Of a stretch of DNA of 64,000 nucleotides, positions 23,815-32,230 are shown in pieces. The translations under genes and the position numbers were made by a program. The notes under the pieces are model-generated. The model was not told the DNA's origin. It did no database searches and worked only from the letters and a program-made list of their open reading frames with translations. How positions within the stretch are numbered: the stretch's first letter is position 1; every line of letters starts with the position of its first letter. Origin of the DNA: Thermoanaerobaculum sp. (GTDB taxonomy: Bacteria > Acidobacteriota > Thermoanaerobaculia > Multivoradales > UBA5704); assembly GCA_021154885.1 (NCBI GenBank), contig JAJKHS010000001.1, positions 62,001-126,000 on the forward strand. Direction: 5' to 3'.

Positions 23815-24321
23815 ATGGCTCTGGCTAGCTCCATGTCCCTCCGGCAAAACCGCGAGCAAATCTTCTCTGCCCTCCTCCGCTCCTGTGAGGAGGTCTACGG
23901 CGAGCGGCTGATGACGGTGGCGGTCTTCGGCTCGGCCGGCCGTGACACGGCCCGGCCCGATTCCGACCTTGACCTCCTCCTCGTCGCCGATCCTCTGCCC
24001 AACGGCCGGATGCGCCGGGTCGATGAGTTCGCAGCGGTCGAAAAGCGCCTCAACGACCTGCTTGCGCCGGAGGCCGGGGCCGCTCCTCTCCTCTCGCCGG
24101 TTCTCAAGACACCCGAGGAAGTTGGCCACGGCAGTCCGCTCTTCCTCGACATGACCGAGGATGCTCGGATTCTCTTTGACCGCAGTAGCTTCTTCGCCCG
24201 GGAGCTCGACCGGCTCCGAGAGCGTCTCGCACACCTCGGCGCCCGGCGGGTCTGGCTCGGCAACGCCTGGTATTGGGACCTCAAGCCCGACTACCGCCCG
24301 GGTGAGGTGTTCGAGCTGTGA
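23815..24321 (+). CDS. MNT-type nucleotidyltransferase
   Basis: About 168 residues. Minimal nucleotidyltransferase fold: VAVFGSAGRDTARPDSDLDLLLV holds the GS and DxD metal-binding residues of the DNA-polymerase-beta superfamily. The start is uncertain: ATGs at 23815 and 23833 are both possible, and GTG 23758 gives the longest frame. In MNT-HEPN toxin-antitoxin pairs the MNT protein AMPylates and neutralises the HEPN RNase. Its stop overlaps the HEPN start (GTGA). Confidence 0.82.
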   Translation: MALASSMSLRQNREQIFSALLRSCEEVYGERLMTVAVFGSAGRDTARPDSDLDLLLVADPLPNGRMRRVDEFAAVEKRLNDLLAPEAGAAPLLSPVLKTPEEVGHGSPLFLDMTEDARILFDRSSFFARELDRLRERLAHLGARRVWLGNAWYWDLKPDYRPGEVFEL

Positions 24322-24674
24322 CCAACGTCTCGCTGGCTCAGAGCTATCTTCTCAAGGCGCGGTCACGCCTCAAGATCCTCCAGGTCCTCCTCGACGAAGG
24401 AGCCTACTCCGACGTGGTCCGGGAAGCGCAGGAGATCGTTGAGCTGGCGCTCAAAGGCATGCTGCGACAGGTCGGAGTCGAGCCCCCCAAGTGGCACGAC
24501 GTCGGTGGCTTTCTATTGCAGTTCGACTACCGCTTCCCGGCCTTCGAGCGCGACCGGCTGGAGCGCCTCGCCGAGATCTCCGCCCGCCTGCGCAAGGAGC
24601 GGGAGTTCTTGCTGGTGTGGGTGGTCAGTCTGCGCTTCCATCAAGTACCCGTCAAGTGCCACCGACCAGTCTAA
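24318..24674 (+). pseudogene. HEPN-domain protein, 3' end replaced
   Basis: A 118-codon frame starting GTG 24318 in overlap with the MNT gene. Residues 1-95 look like HEPN: AQSYLLKARSRLKILQVLLDEGAYSDVVREAQEIVELALKGML and VEPPKWHDVGGFL. The usual C-terminal helix with the R-x4-6-H RNase motif is not recognisable. After REFLLVW the frame runs into a 22-bp sequence that recurs 90 bp downstream, giving an unrelated tail. The gene was probably truncated by a recombination or insertion event. Loss of toxin activity is inferred. Confidence 0.65.
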
Positions 24675-24747
24675 GTCATTGAATCGACTGACACTGTGGC
24701 TCTGGCATTCGTGTCTGGCACCCCGTTCCATCAAGTACCCGTCAAGT
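24636..24747. repeat. 22-bp direct repeats at the HEPN break
   Basis: TTCCATCAAGTACCCGTCAA occurs at 24636 and again at 24726, each extending to 22 bp with GT. The first copy lies in the aberrant HEPN tail and the second overlaps the 3' end of the next minus-strand gene. The spacing and position suggest a footprint of a deleted element or a recombination junction. Confidence 0.85.
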
Positions 24748-26232
24748 ACGGCGGTTGCGATGAGGGACAGCCCAAACCGGCACGTACCGCATGAGCTTGG
24801 GCGCCGCATCGGGGTCGTAGGGCACGATACTCCCGGCTTCGACCGCCTCCCGGATCAGGCGTGAGGCGGCGGCGATATTCTGTGGCTCGATCCCGAACCT
24901 CTGCCTCACCGAAGTGTTGGTCAGGTGCTCCCGGTTCACGTAGCGCAGGCACGCGTGGAGATAGATGGCCCGCACCCGGTCGGCCTTGTCCATCCGCGAA
25001 AGCGGTCGCGGCGCGAACAGTACCACTCGCGTGTGATCGTCGGTGGCCTCAGGTAGCGGGGCAGGCAGCTGGTACAGCTCGGTCTGGAACACCACTTTGT
25101 CCCAGCCGCTGCCGCGTTCCTCGCAGATACCGATGCGGCGCATCAGCGAAGCCAAGCCCTCGTTACGCGACTTGGGCGGTGTATCCACGAAGCGCTGCGT
25201 ATCCACCAGCGGCACGCCCGGATTGGTGATTTCGATTCGGTCCTCGAAGATCTCCACCATCGGCCCGGCACCGGCGACGAAGAAGTCCTGGTGAATGAGC
25301 GCATTGACGACCAACTCGCGCACCGCCAGCTCCGGAAACATCGGTATCATCTTGCGCAAGGCCTGCTCGATCATCTCATTGGACGGCAACAGGCCGTTGA
25401 TGAAGCCGATCAATCCCTCGAAGGCGCAGGCGTAGCCCTTGGCGCCGACCTGCTCCTTCAGTGTCTCGACACGGCTCGTGCCGTGGTATTGAATGACGCG
25501 TATTGCCTTGCGCCGTAACGAGCGAAAGTCCTCCAGCCGCTTCGCGAACAGGATCGCTCCCAGGTTCGTGACGTTCCAGCCGCCCGCCTCGCAAGGACGG
25601 ATCAGGCTGTCATCGGCCAGCGCCTTGAGGATGCCGTCGCGGTTCTCCGGCAGGGGGCGTTTCAGCAGATCGAAGTAGGCCGGATAATCCAGCAGCCGCA
25701 GCACCTCGTCGTCGTGTACCCGCTCGTTGGCAATGCCGTCCTCGAAAGGCATGCGGTCGAAGATACGCCATAGCGCCCGCTCCTTCTCTGGGAAGTCCTT
25801 CAGCTTCTTCTTGTAGGAACCGACGCGGATGAATTCCAGTCCCTGGAACTGCACAGGGTGGCGAAACGCCCGCTCGATCTCCAGCAGCACTACCGGCTGC
25901 TCGTCCACCTTCACCTCGAAGAAGCGGAAATGGATCTTGGGCGCCAAGAGGCGCAGCAACCAGTTCTCCAACTCCTCGTTACCCACCTTGGCCGCGCGAG
26001 GCGCGAAACGCGTGCCCGTGATCGCATGGTCGCCATCCGCCACGCCCCACACCAGATAGGCAAAGGCCTTGCCCGCCAGTGCCGCCGAATTGGCCAGCGC
26101 TGAGACGTACTCGCCCATCTCCTGCGGCTCGGCGTCATTCACCTTGAACTCGGTCCACTCCGTCTCCTGTGGCAGCTTGCAGAGCTCCCGCACCAGGCTG
26201 ATCAGATAATCGGTAGGGCGGTCGGTGGGCAC
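24742..26232 (-). CDS. AlbA_2 (Schlafen-like) domain / ATPase-type regulator
   Basis: 496 residues. The N-terminal AlbA_2/SLFN-like domain contains ETEWTEFKVNDAEPQEMGEYVSALAN and YLVWGVADGDHAITGTRF. The middle has the GHKL-like region VRELVVNALIHQDF, VEIFEDRIEITNPG and GICEERGSGWDKVV. A C-terminal winged-helix-like part follows. Such proteins are usually called ATP-binding or RNA-binding-domain regulators and are frequent near defence and toxin modules. The coding end overlaps one of the 22-bp repeats, so the last residues may be altered. Confidence 0.85.
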   Translation of the reverse strand: MPTDRPTDYLISLVRELCKLPQETEWTEFKVNDAEPQEMGEYVSALANSAALAGKAFAYLVWGVADGDHAITGTRFAPRAAKVGNEELENWLLRLLAPKIHFRFFEVKVDEQPVVLLEIERAFRHPVQFQGLEFIRVGSYKKKLKDFPEKERALWRIFDRMPFEDGIANERVHDDEVLRLLDYPAYFDLLKRPLPENRDGILKALADDSLIRPCEAGGWNVTNLGAILFAKRLEDFRSLRRKAIRVIQYHGTSRVETLKEQVGAKGYACAFEGLIGFINGLLPSNEMIEQALRKMIPMFPELAVRELVVNALIHQDFFVAGAGPMVEIFEDRIEITNPGVPLVDTQRFVDTPPKSRNEGLASLMRRIGICEERGSGWDKVVFQTELYQLPAPLPEATDDHTRVVLFAPRPLSRMDKADRVRAIYLHACLRYVNREHLTNTSVRQRFGIEPQNIAAASRLIREAVEAGSIVPYDPDAAPKLMRYVPVWAVPHRNRRT

Positions 26233-26436
26233 GCCTTGGTCTCCTCGCAGGACTCCGTTGGGATCAGTTCGAGGTCTCTGTAATCCAGCGCTACTGGAAG
26301 TACACGCCTTTTGCTCGGAATCGAAGACGATTACGGCCCGAACTCTAGCACGCCCGCGCTCGCCGGAAGCTCAAGGATGCGGCTATGATCTCCGCCGCTG
26401 AGCCTGACCGGGCCGTTCCTGCACGGAGGAGAGTCC

Positions 26437-29400
26437 ATGCCCCTGCGCCGTCTGTTCGCCGTCGTCCTCTTGCTGGCCGCCTCCAGCGCCTTCATCGCGA
26501 GCGCGGGCGCCCAGGTCGATCCGTCGCTGTTCCAGGGCCTGCGCTGGCGGCTGATCGGGCCGTTCCGCGGCGGCCGCGTGCTGGCGGTCGCCGGCGTGCC
26601 GGGCCAGCCGGAACACTTCTACTTCGGCGCCGTCAACGGCGGCGTCTGGGAGACCCGCGACGCCGGCCGCACCTGGCAGCCGATCTTCGATAGCCAGCCC
26701 ATCGGCTCGATCGGCGCGCTGGCCGTGGCGCCTTCGGACCCGCGCGTGATCTACGTGGGCTCGGGCGAGGCTGACATGCGCTCGGACATCGCCCAGGGGG
26801 ACGGCATGTACAAGTCCGCCGACGGCGGCAAGAGCTGGACGCACATCGGCCTCACCGATTCGCAGCAGATCGGGCGCGTGCTGGTCGATCCGCGGAACCC
26901 GGACGTCGTCTTTGCCGCGGCGCTGGGCCACCCCTACGGCCCCAACGCCGAGCGCGGCGTGTTCCGCTCGAAGGACGGCGGCCGGAGTTGGCAGAAGGTG
27001 CTGGGGAAAAATGACGACACGGGCGCCATCGACCTCGCCTTCGAGCCCGGGAGGCCGGAGGTGATCTACGCCGCCCTCTGGCAGACGCGGCGCACGCCCT
27101 GGCACATCTACCCGCCGTCCAACGGGCCCGGCAGCGGCCTCTACAAGTCGACCGACGGCGGAGATCACTGGACACCGATCAGCGGGCACGGCCTGCCCGC
27201 GAACCCGGGGCGCATCGGCCTGGCCGTGGCGCCGAGCCAGCCGCAGCGCGTCTACGCCATGGTGGATGCGGCCGAGGGCGGCCTCTACCGCTCGGACGAC
27301 GGCGGCGCGACCTGGGCGAAGGCGAGCGGCGACTCCCGCATCTGGGGTCGCGGCTGGTACTTCGGCGGCATCGCGGTCGAGCCCCGCAATCCCGACGTGG
27401 TCTACGCCTGCAACACCGCGCTCTATCGCTCGGAGGATGGCGGCAAGACCTTCGTGCCGATCAAGGGCGCGCCCGGCGGCGACGACTACCATGAGCTCTG
27501 GATCGATCCGCGGGCACCGGAGCGGCGCATCCTCGGCGTGGACCAGGGCGCGGTGGTCTCGGTCGACGGCGCCGAGACGTGGAGCTCCTGGTACAACCAG
27601 CCGACCGGGCAGTTCTACCACGTGGTCACCGACAACCGCTTTCCCTATTGGGTCTACGGCTCGCAGCAGGACTCCGGCGCCGCCGGCGTCCCCAGCCGCA
27701 CCAACACCTACGACGGCATCAACCTCACCGTTTTCCGCGAGGTGACGGCCGGCGGCGAGAGCGATGACATCGCCCCCGACCCGCGCGACCCGGACGTGCT
27801 CTTCGGCGGCCGGGTGGAGAAGCTCGACCTGCGCACTATGCAGACCCGCTCCGTCGATCCCACGCTGGCCTATCCCAACCGCTACCGCGAAACGTGGACA
27901 TTGCCGCTCGTCTTCTCGCCGCGCGATCCGCGGGTGCTCTATTTCGCGCGCCAGCGACTGTTCCGCACCGACGACGGCGGCGAGCACTGGCTGATGATCA
28001 GCCCGGACCTGACGCGCGAGGATCCGGGCACGCCCGCCAACCTCGACCCGACGACCGCGGCGAACAATCTGCAGACCGGCCCCCGGCGTGGCGTAATCTA
28101 TGCCATCGCGCCGTCCCGCTTGGCCGATCACGACCTCTGGGTGGGCACCGACGACGGCCTCATCTGGCGCACCAAAGACGAGGGCGCGCACTGGGCGAAC
28201 GTCACACCGGCGGCGATCACGCCGTGGTCCAAGGTCGGCATCCTCGACACCTCGCATTTCGACCTCGAGACCGCCTACGCCGCCGTCGACCGCCACCGGC
28301 TGGACGATTTCAAGCCTTATATTTTCCGCACGCACGACGGCGGCCAGCACTGGGACCTGATCGCGAGCGGCATTCCGGCCGGCAGCTTCGTCAACGCCGT
28401 GCGCGAGGACCCGGTGCGCAAGGGGCTGCTCTACGCCGGCACGGAGAAGGGGGTCTACGTCTCCTTTGACGATGGCGATCACTGGCAGCCGTTGCAGGCC
28501 AACCTGCCGGTGACCTCGGTGCGCGACCTCGAGGTGCACGGCGAGGACCTGGTGATCGCTACTCACGGCCGCGCCTTCTGGGTGCTGGACGACGTGACGC
28601 CCCTGCGCCAGCTCGACGCCAAGGTGGCGGGCGCCTCGTCGTGGCTGTTCGCGCCGGCTACGGCCATCCGGCTGCGGCCGGCGGGCTTCACCGGCAGTCC
28701 CATGCCGAAAGACGAGGCGACCGCGGCCAACCGGCCGGCGGGAGCGTTGATCGACTACGTGCTGAAGACGGCCGCCAAACAGCCGGTGACGCTGGAGATC
28801 CGCGATGAGCGGGGCGAGTTGGCGCGGCGCTACAGCAGCGCGGACCCGGCGCCGAAGCCGGACCTCGCCAAGCTGAGCATCGCGCCGCAATGGGTGCCGC
28901 CGCCCGTGCAGCTCTCCACCGAGCCCGGCCATCACCGCTTCGTCTGGCCGCTGCGATATTCGCGGAATGTGGCTTCGTCCAACCCTCGGGCCGACGGCGC
29001 GTGGGCGCCTCCCGGCCGCTACACCCTGGTGCTCGAAGTTGACGGCGCGCGCCTCACCCAGCCGCTCACGGTGGCGCCGGACCCGCGCGTGTCGCTGCCG
29101 GCGGCGGGCTATGCCGCCCAGTTCGCCCTGGCGCGCCGGATCGAGGCGGAGCAGGCCCGGCTGGAAGCGGCGTCCCACGAGGTCGAGGCGTTGACGACGG
29201 CGCTCGCCGAGCGGCGCAAGAGCGCCAGTCAGAAAATCGCCAGCCCGAAGATCGCCTCGGCGATTGATGCCCTGGAGGCGCGGGTGCGCGATCTCTCCGG
29301 AGCGGCGCCTCCGGGCCAGTGGTGGGTGCCGCCGAAATCGCTCACCACCCTGCGCGCCGTGGGCACCGCGCTGGACGGGCTCGCCACGGCCGTGGACAAC

Positions 29401-29589
29401 GCGGACAACGCGCCGTCGCCCGACGCCGTGGCCGGCTTCGAGCAGACTCAGAAGATGCTCGCGACCACCCTGGCGACCTGGGACGCGCTGAAGACGAAGG
29501 ATCTGGCGGCGCTCAATGCCGCGCTGAAGAAGGCGGGCCAGGCGGGAATCGAGGTGAAGCCTCCGCCCGGCGATAAATCACCGGGCTGA
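26437..29589 (+). CDS. Secreted BNR-repeat (sortilin/Vps10-like) protein
   Basis: 1050 residues, start at ATG 26437 behind GGAGGAG. A signal peptide (FAVVLLLAASSAFIASAGAQ) is followed by FQGLRWRLIGPFRGGRVLAVAG. Many Asp-box/BNR repeats follow (WETRDAGRTWQP, YKSADGGKSWTHIG, FRSKDGGRSWQKV, YRSDDGGATWAKA and others), forming one or two beta propellers over about 750 residues. The C-terminal 300 residues hold a beta domain and a helical segment. This protein type is abundant in Acidobacteriota and related phyla; its substrate is unknown. It may be a peptidase- or glycosidase-like exoprotein. Confidence 0.9.
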   Translation: MPLRRLFAVVLLLAASSAFIASAGAQVDPSLFQGLRWRLIGPFRGGRVLAVAGVPGQPEHFYFGAVNGGVWETRDAGRTWQPIFDSQPIGSIGALAVAPSDPRVIYVGSGEADMRSDIAQGDGMYKSADGGKSWTHIGLTDSQQIGRVLVDPRNPDVVFAAALGHPYGPNAERGVFRSKDGGRSWQKVLGKNDDTGAIDLAFEPGRPEVIYAALWQTRRTPWHIYPPSNGPGSGLYKSTDGGDHWTPISGHGLPANPGRIGLAVAPSQPQRVYAMVDAAEGGLYRSDDGGATWAKASGDSRIWGRGWYFGGIAVEPRNPDVVYACNTALYRSEDGGKTFVPIKGAPGGDDYHELWIDPRAPERRILGVDQGAVVSVDGAETWSSWYNQPTGQFYHVVTDNRFPYWVYGSQQDSGAAGVPSRTNTYDGINLTVFREVTAGGESDDIAPDPRDPDVLFGGRVEKLDLRTMQTRSVDPTLAYPNRYRETWTLPLVFSPRDPRVLYFARQRLFRTDDGGEHWLMISPDLTREDPGTPANLDPTTAANNLQTGPRRGVIYAIAPSRLADHDLWVGTDDGLIWRTKDEGAHWANVTPAAITPWSKVGILDTSHFDLETAYAAVDRHRLDDFKPYIFRTHDGGQHWDLIASGIPAGSFVNAVREDPVRKGLLYAGTEKGVYVSFDDGDHWQPLQANLPVTSVRDLEVHGEDLVIATHGRAFWVLDDVTPLRQLDAKVAGASSWLFAPATAIRLRPAGFTGSPMPKDEATAANRPAGALIDYVLKTAAKQPVTLEIRDERGELARRYSSADPAPKPDLAKLSIAPQWVPPPVQLSTEPGHHRFVWPLRYSRNVASSNPRADGAWAPPGRYTLVLEVDGARLTQPLTVAPDPRVSLPAAGYAAQFALARRIEAEQARLEAASHEVEALTTALAERRKSASQKIASPKIASAIDALEARVRDLSGAAPPGQWWVPPKSLTTLRAVGTALDGLATAVDNADNAPSPDAVAGFEQTQKMLATTLATWDALKTKDLAALNAALKKAGQAGIEVKPPPGDKSPG

Positions 29590-29590
29590 A

Positions 29591-29691
29591 GACAAGGACA
29601 CCAGAGACACCAGAGACATCAGAGACACCAGAGACAACAGAGGCGAGAAAAGCTCCTGCAGTCCCTGCTGTCCTTGCAGTCCCTGTTGTTT
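29591..29691. repeat. Inverted 9-bp-period repeat, locus 1
   Basis: The left part repeats units such as GACACCAGA about six times (29591-29640). The right part carries the complementary GTCCCTGCTGTCCTTGCAGT pattern (29657-29691). A transcript would fold into a long imperfect hairpin. It lies between two plus-strand genes. Related loci are at 41414-41493, 56929-56993 and 58723-58833. Confidence 0.75.
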
Positions 29692-29750
29692 CGACGCCAG
29701 TCCCCGGCGAGGGCGGCCACGACCGAGCGCACCTGCTCGTCAGACAATTA

Positions 29751-30389
29751 ATGAAGACTGCCTCCAAGGGACACGCGACAAGAGTCCGCGCCACCTACGA
29801 CCGCCTCGCGGCGGTCTACGACCGGCGGTGGTCCCGGTACGTCACGGCCACCACCCGCGCGACTCTCGAACGCCTCGCTCTGGAGCCCGGCGACCGGTTG
29901 CTCGACCTCGGCTGTGGCACCGGTGCCTTGCTCCGCGAGCTCGTCCTGCACGGGGCGCCGGCTCGGCTGTGGGGGATCGATCTGTCGCCCGCGATGCTGG
30001 CCCAGGCCCGCGCGACCCTCCCGGACGCCGTCCGTCTGCTGGCAGGTGATGCCACGGCGCTACCGCTGGCCGCGAATTCGCTCGACGTCGTCGTCTCCAA
30101 CAGCTCCTTTCACTACTGGGCGCAACCGGATCGCGCCTTGAGGGAGCTGCGCCGCGTGCTCCGCTCCGGCGGGCGCCTGGTGATCACCGACTGGTGCGAT
30201 GACTTTCTGGCCTGCCGGCTGTGTGACCGGATCCTGCGTCTGCTCGATCCGGCACACCAACGGACGTACGGCAGGGCCGAGTGCGGTGGCTTCCTGGAAA
30301 CGATGGGCTTTCTCGACGTGCGGGTCGAGCGGTACCGCTCGACCTGGCCCTGGGGCATGATGACCGCGACCGCCCGTGCCCCGGCCTGA
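29751..30389 (+). CDS. SAM-dependent methyltransferase (UbiE-like)
   Basis: 212 residues. RATYDRLAAVYDRRW at the N-terminus, motif I LLDLGCGTGALLREL (near 47), GIDLSPAMLAQARATLPDA and LDVVVSNSSFHYWAQPDRALRE are classical for UbiE/Methyltransf_11 proteins. The substrate cannot be read from sequence. It ends 29 bp from the convergent TIR operon and is monocistronic on the plus strand. Confidence 0.88.
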   Translation: MKTASKGHATRVRATYDRLAAVYDRRWSRYVTATTRATLERLALEPGDRLLDLGCGTGALLRELVLHGAPARLWGIDLSPAMLAQARATLPDAVRLLAGDATALPLAANSLDVVVSNSSFHYWAQPDRALRELRRVLRSGGRLVITDWCDDFLACRLCDRILRLLDPAHQRTYGRAECGGFLETMGFLDVRVERYRSTWPWGMMTATARAPA

Positions 30390-30418
30390 GCTTGCCCTTC
30401 CGGTTTCGAGAAGAACGA

Positions 30419-32230
30419 TCATTGGTGTTCGGGAGCAACCTCGGCAGGGAGAAAGCCTTCAATTTGCAGATCTTTCTCGGCGAGGCAGAAGATGGTCTCC
30501 CAGTAGTCGAGATACCCTTCGATCAGGATCACGTTGCGATCGACGTTGGAATCCCAGAACACTCCCCCGGCGCGCACCACGATCCGGGATCTCCTGATTC
30601 TTCGTAGGCAGCCGGTCACGTCTCGCGCCAGCTCGGCGGCCTCTTCGATTCCGAGGTGCAGGCCCAGTGCCAGGCTGGTGAGATTGGTGCGGGCGCTATA
30701 GGTCAGATAGGTTTTCTGGACGTCCGTGCTCTCCCGTTTCAACTCCCGAACGAGCGTGCGGACGGCCTCGGACAGGAAGTCGTTGCAAGCGGAGGAGAGA
30801 TCTTTGCCCATCAGCCGGTGGCGCAGAAAGCCAGCGAGAATGTAGCGATAGACTTCGAAACGATCGATGTTGGCGTACCTCATCCAGCTCAGATAGAAGC
30901 CGCGGCTGTCCAGCTCGTCGGGGACGAAGAACTCGGCAAGAACGGACGCGATGATCCCATCGTCCCTCCCCGCGACTGTGGTGAAATCCAACAAGCCCTG
31001 CAGCACCGTCGCCGCATAATGCAGCGAGTGCTCTCCGGCAGCAAAGTCTTCGGAGAGTGGACTCATGTGGCAGTAGCGGTCACCGCGGAGAGACTCAAGC
31101 CAGTCGACGGTGACTTCCGCATCCTTTTGCCGTGCAAGCGAGAGGCAGGAAACCACGGTGCCTGTGCAGAGGCTACACCCGCCATCGACCGATTTCCCCT
31201 CTTCTTTCTCCAATTCTTCCCGGATCCGCCGGAGACGCGCGCTGATCCTTGGTTCCGAAGGAGCGAAACCGAAGCGCAGGAGCAGACGACACAACTGCAG
31301 CGTCGACAAGCCGGCGGGAGTGTTGACGAAAAGCTCCTCCATGAGCTCGAGCTGCACGAACATGCGCTCGAAGTCCTGCAGGAGCCAGGCAAGCCATTTA
31401 CGATCTTGTCCGAAGGTGGCAGCAATCTCCTCTCCCTCCAGCGTCTGCTCCAGCTTGTCGGGGGGACGACGGAAGAGATCCGGTCGCGCTTGGAGGAGCT
31501 CCTGCCAGGCGGAGAAGACCTGGTGAAACACACGTGGATAGTAGATTGCCCGGCACTCGTCCTCGGCGAGCGCCGCCAGGCCAAAAGCGAGGCATTTGAG
31601 GGCTTGATCGATTTCGGGTGGCGCTTGGCGCAGGTGAAGTCGAAACGCCCGATAACACCAGTTCAGCGCGAAGACCCCTTCGCCGGCCAGCCGGTGCCGG
31701 TCCGCCTCGTGCCTGGCGTAGATCCTGTGCAGGGGCTCGATGCCGCGAATGACGCCGCTTTTCACCAATTTTCTGTAGAGCGCCTCGAGGTCCCACACCT
31801 CGGTCCGTTCGCCGAGATCGCTGTCCAGATCCACCCCCTGCCGAAAAGCTTCCCGCGTCTCCTCGGACAAGGAAACCGGCAGGATCCAAATGTATTTGAG
31901 GAGAGGGACTGGATCGGGATCGTTCTCGGGGTAGCGGTGAGCCAGCCCGCTCTTCGATTCAACCTGGATGCGGGGTAGAAGAGAGATCGGATCTTGAGCT
32001 CCTCTGACCTCTTCCAGCCGGACCCGCATGGCGAATCGCTGACCGATGCCGAAGGTGGTCAACAGCAGGTCCCTATGGCGCTCGCGCTCTACTTCCCAGC
32101 GTTGGGCTTTGAAAAAGGGCTTGACGACCTTGTCATACAACTCATCGGGAGTGAGTTGCCCCAGGATCCTGAGGGCTTCTCTCCGGACTTCTTCCTGAAG
32201 AAGGTAGGTATCCTGCGGAGGCATGGTCAT
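30419..32230 (-). CDS. Large TIR-operon protein B (nuclease-like N-domain, CSLCTG domain)
   Basis: 603 residues, unrecognised family. Residues 1-165 resemble the N-domain of the TIR protein upstream: ILGQLTPDELYDKVVKPFF, RDLLLTTFGIGQ, then IQVESKSG and TEVWDLEALYRKL. DLLL plus ExK about 35 residues later suggests a PD-(D/E)xK nuclease-like core. The rest is helical and matches protein A, with SVDGGCSLCTGTVVSCLSLAR near residue 345 and HSLHYAATVLQGLLD. CxxC could bind metal. The ATG overlaps the stop of protein A by four bases. It is the last gene of the operon. A defence or sensing role is inferred only from the TIR partner. Confidence 0.85.
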   Translation of the reverse strand: MTMPPQDTYLLQEEVRREALRILGQLTPDELYDKVVKPFFKAQRWEVERERHRDLLLTTFGIGQRFAMRVRLEEVRGAQDPISLLPRIQVESKSGLAHRYPENDPDPVPLLKYIWILPVSLSEETREAFRQGVDLDSDLGERTEVWDLEALYRKLVKSGVIRGIEPLHRIYARHEADRHRLAGEGVFALNWCYRAFRLHLRQAPPEIDQALKCLAFGLAALAEDECRAIYYPRVFHQVFSAWQELLQARPDLFRRPPDKLEQTLEGEEIAATFGQDRKWLAWLLQDFERMFVQLELMEELFVNTPAGLSTLQLCRLLLRFGFAPSEPRISARLRRIREELEKEEGKSVDGGCSLCTGTVVSCLSLARQKDAEVTVDWLESLRGDRYCHMSPLSEDFAAGEHSLHYAATVLQGLLDFTTVAGRDDGIIASVLAEFFVPDELDSRGFYLSWMRYANIDRFEVYRYILAGFLRHRLMGKDLSSACNDFLSEAVRTLVRELKRESTDVQKTYLTYSARTNLTSLALGLHLGIEEAAELARDVTGCLRRIRRSRIVVRAGGVFWDSNVDRNVILIEGYLDYWETIFCLAEKDLQIEGFLPAEVAPEHQ

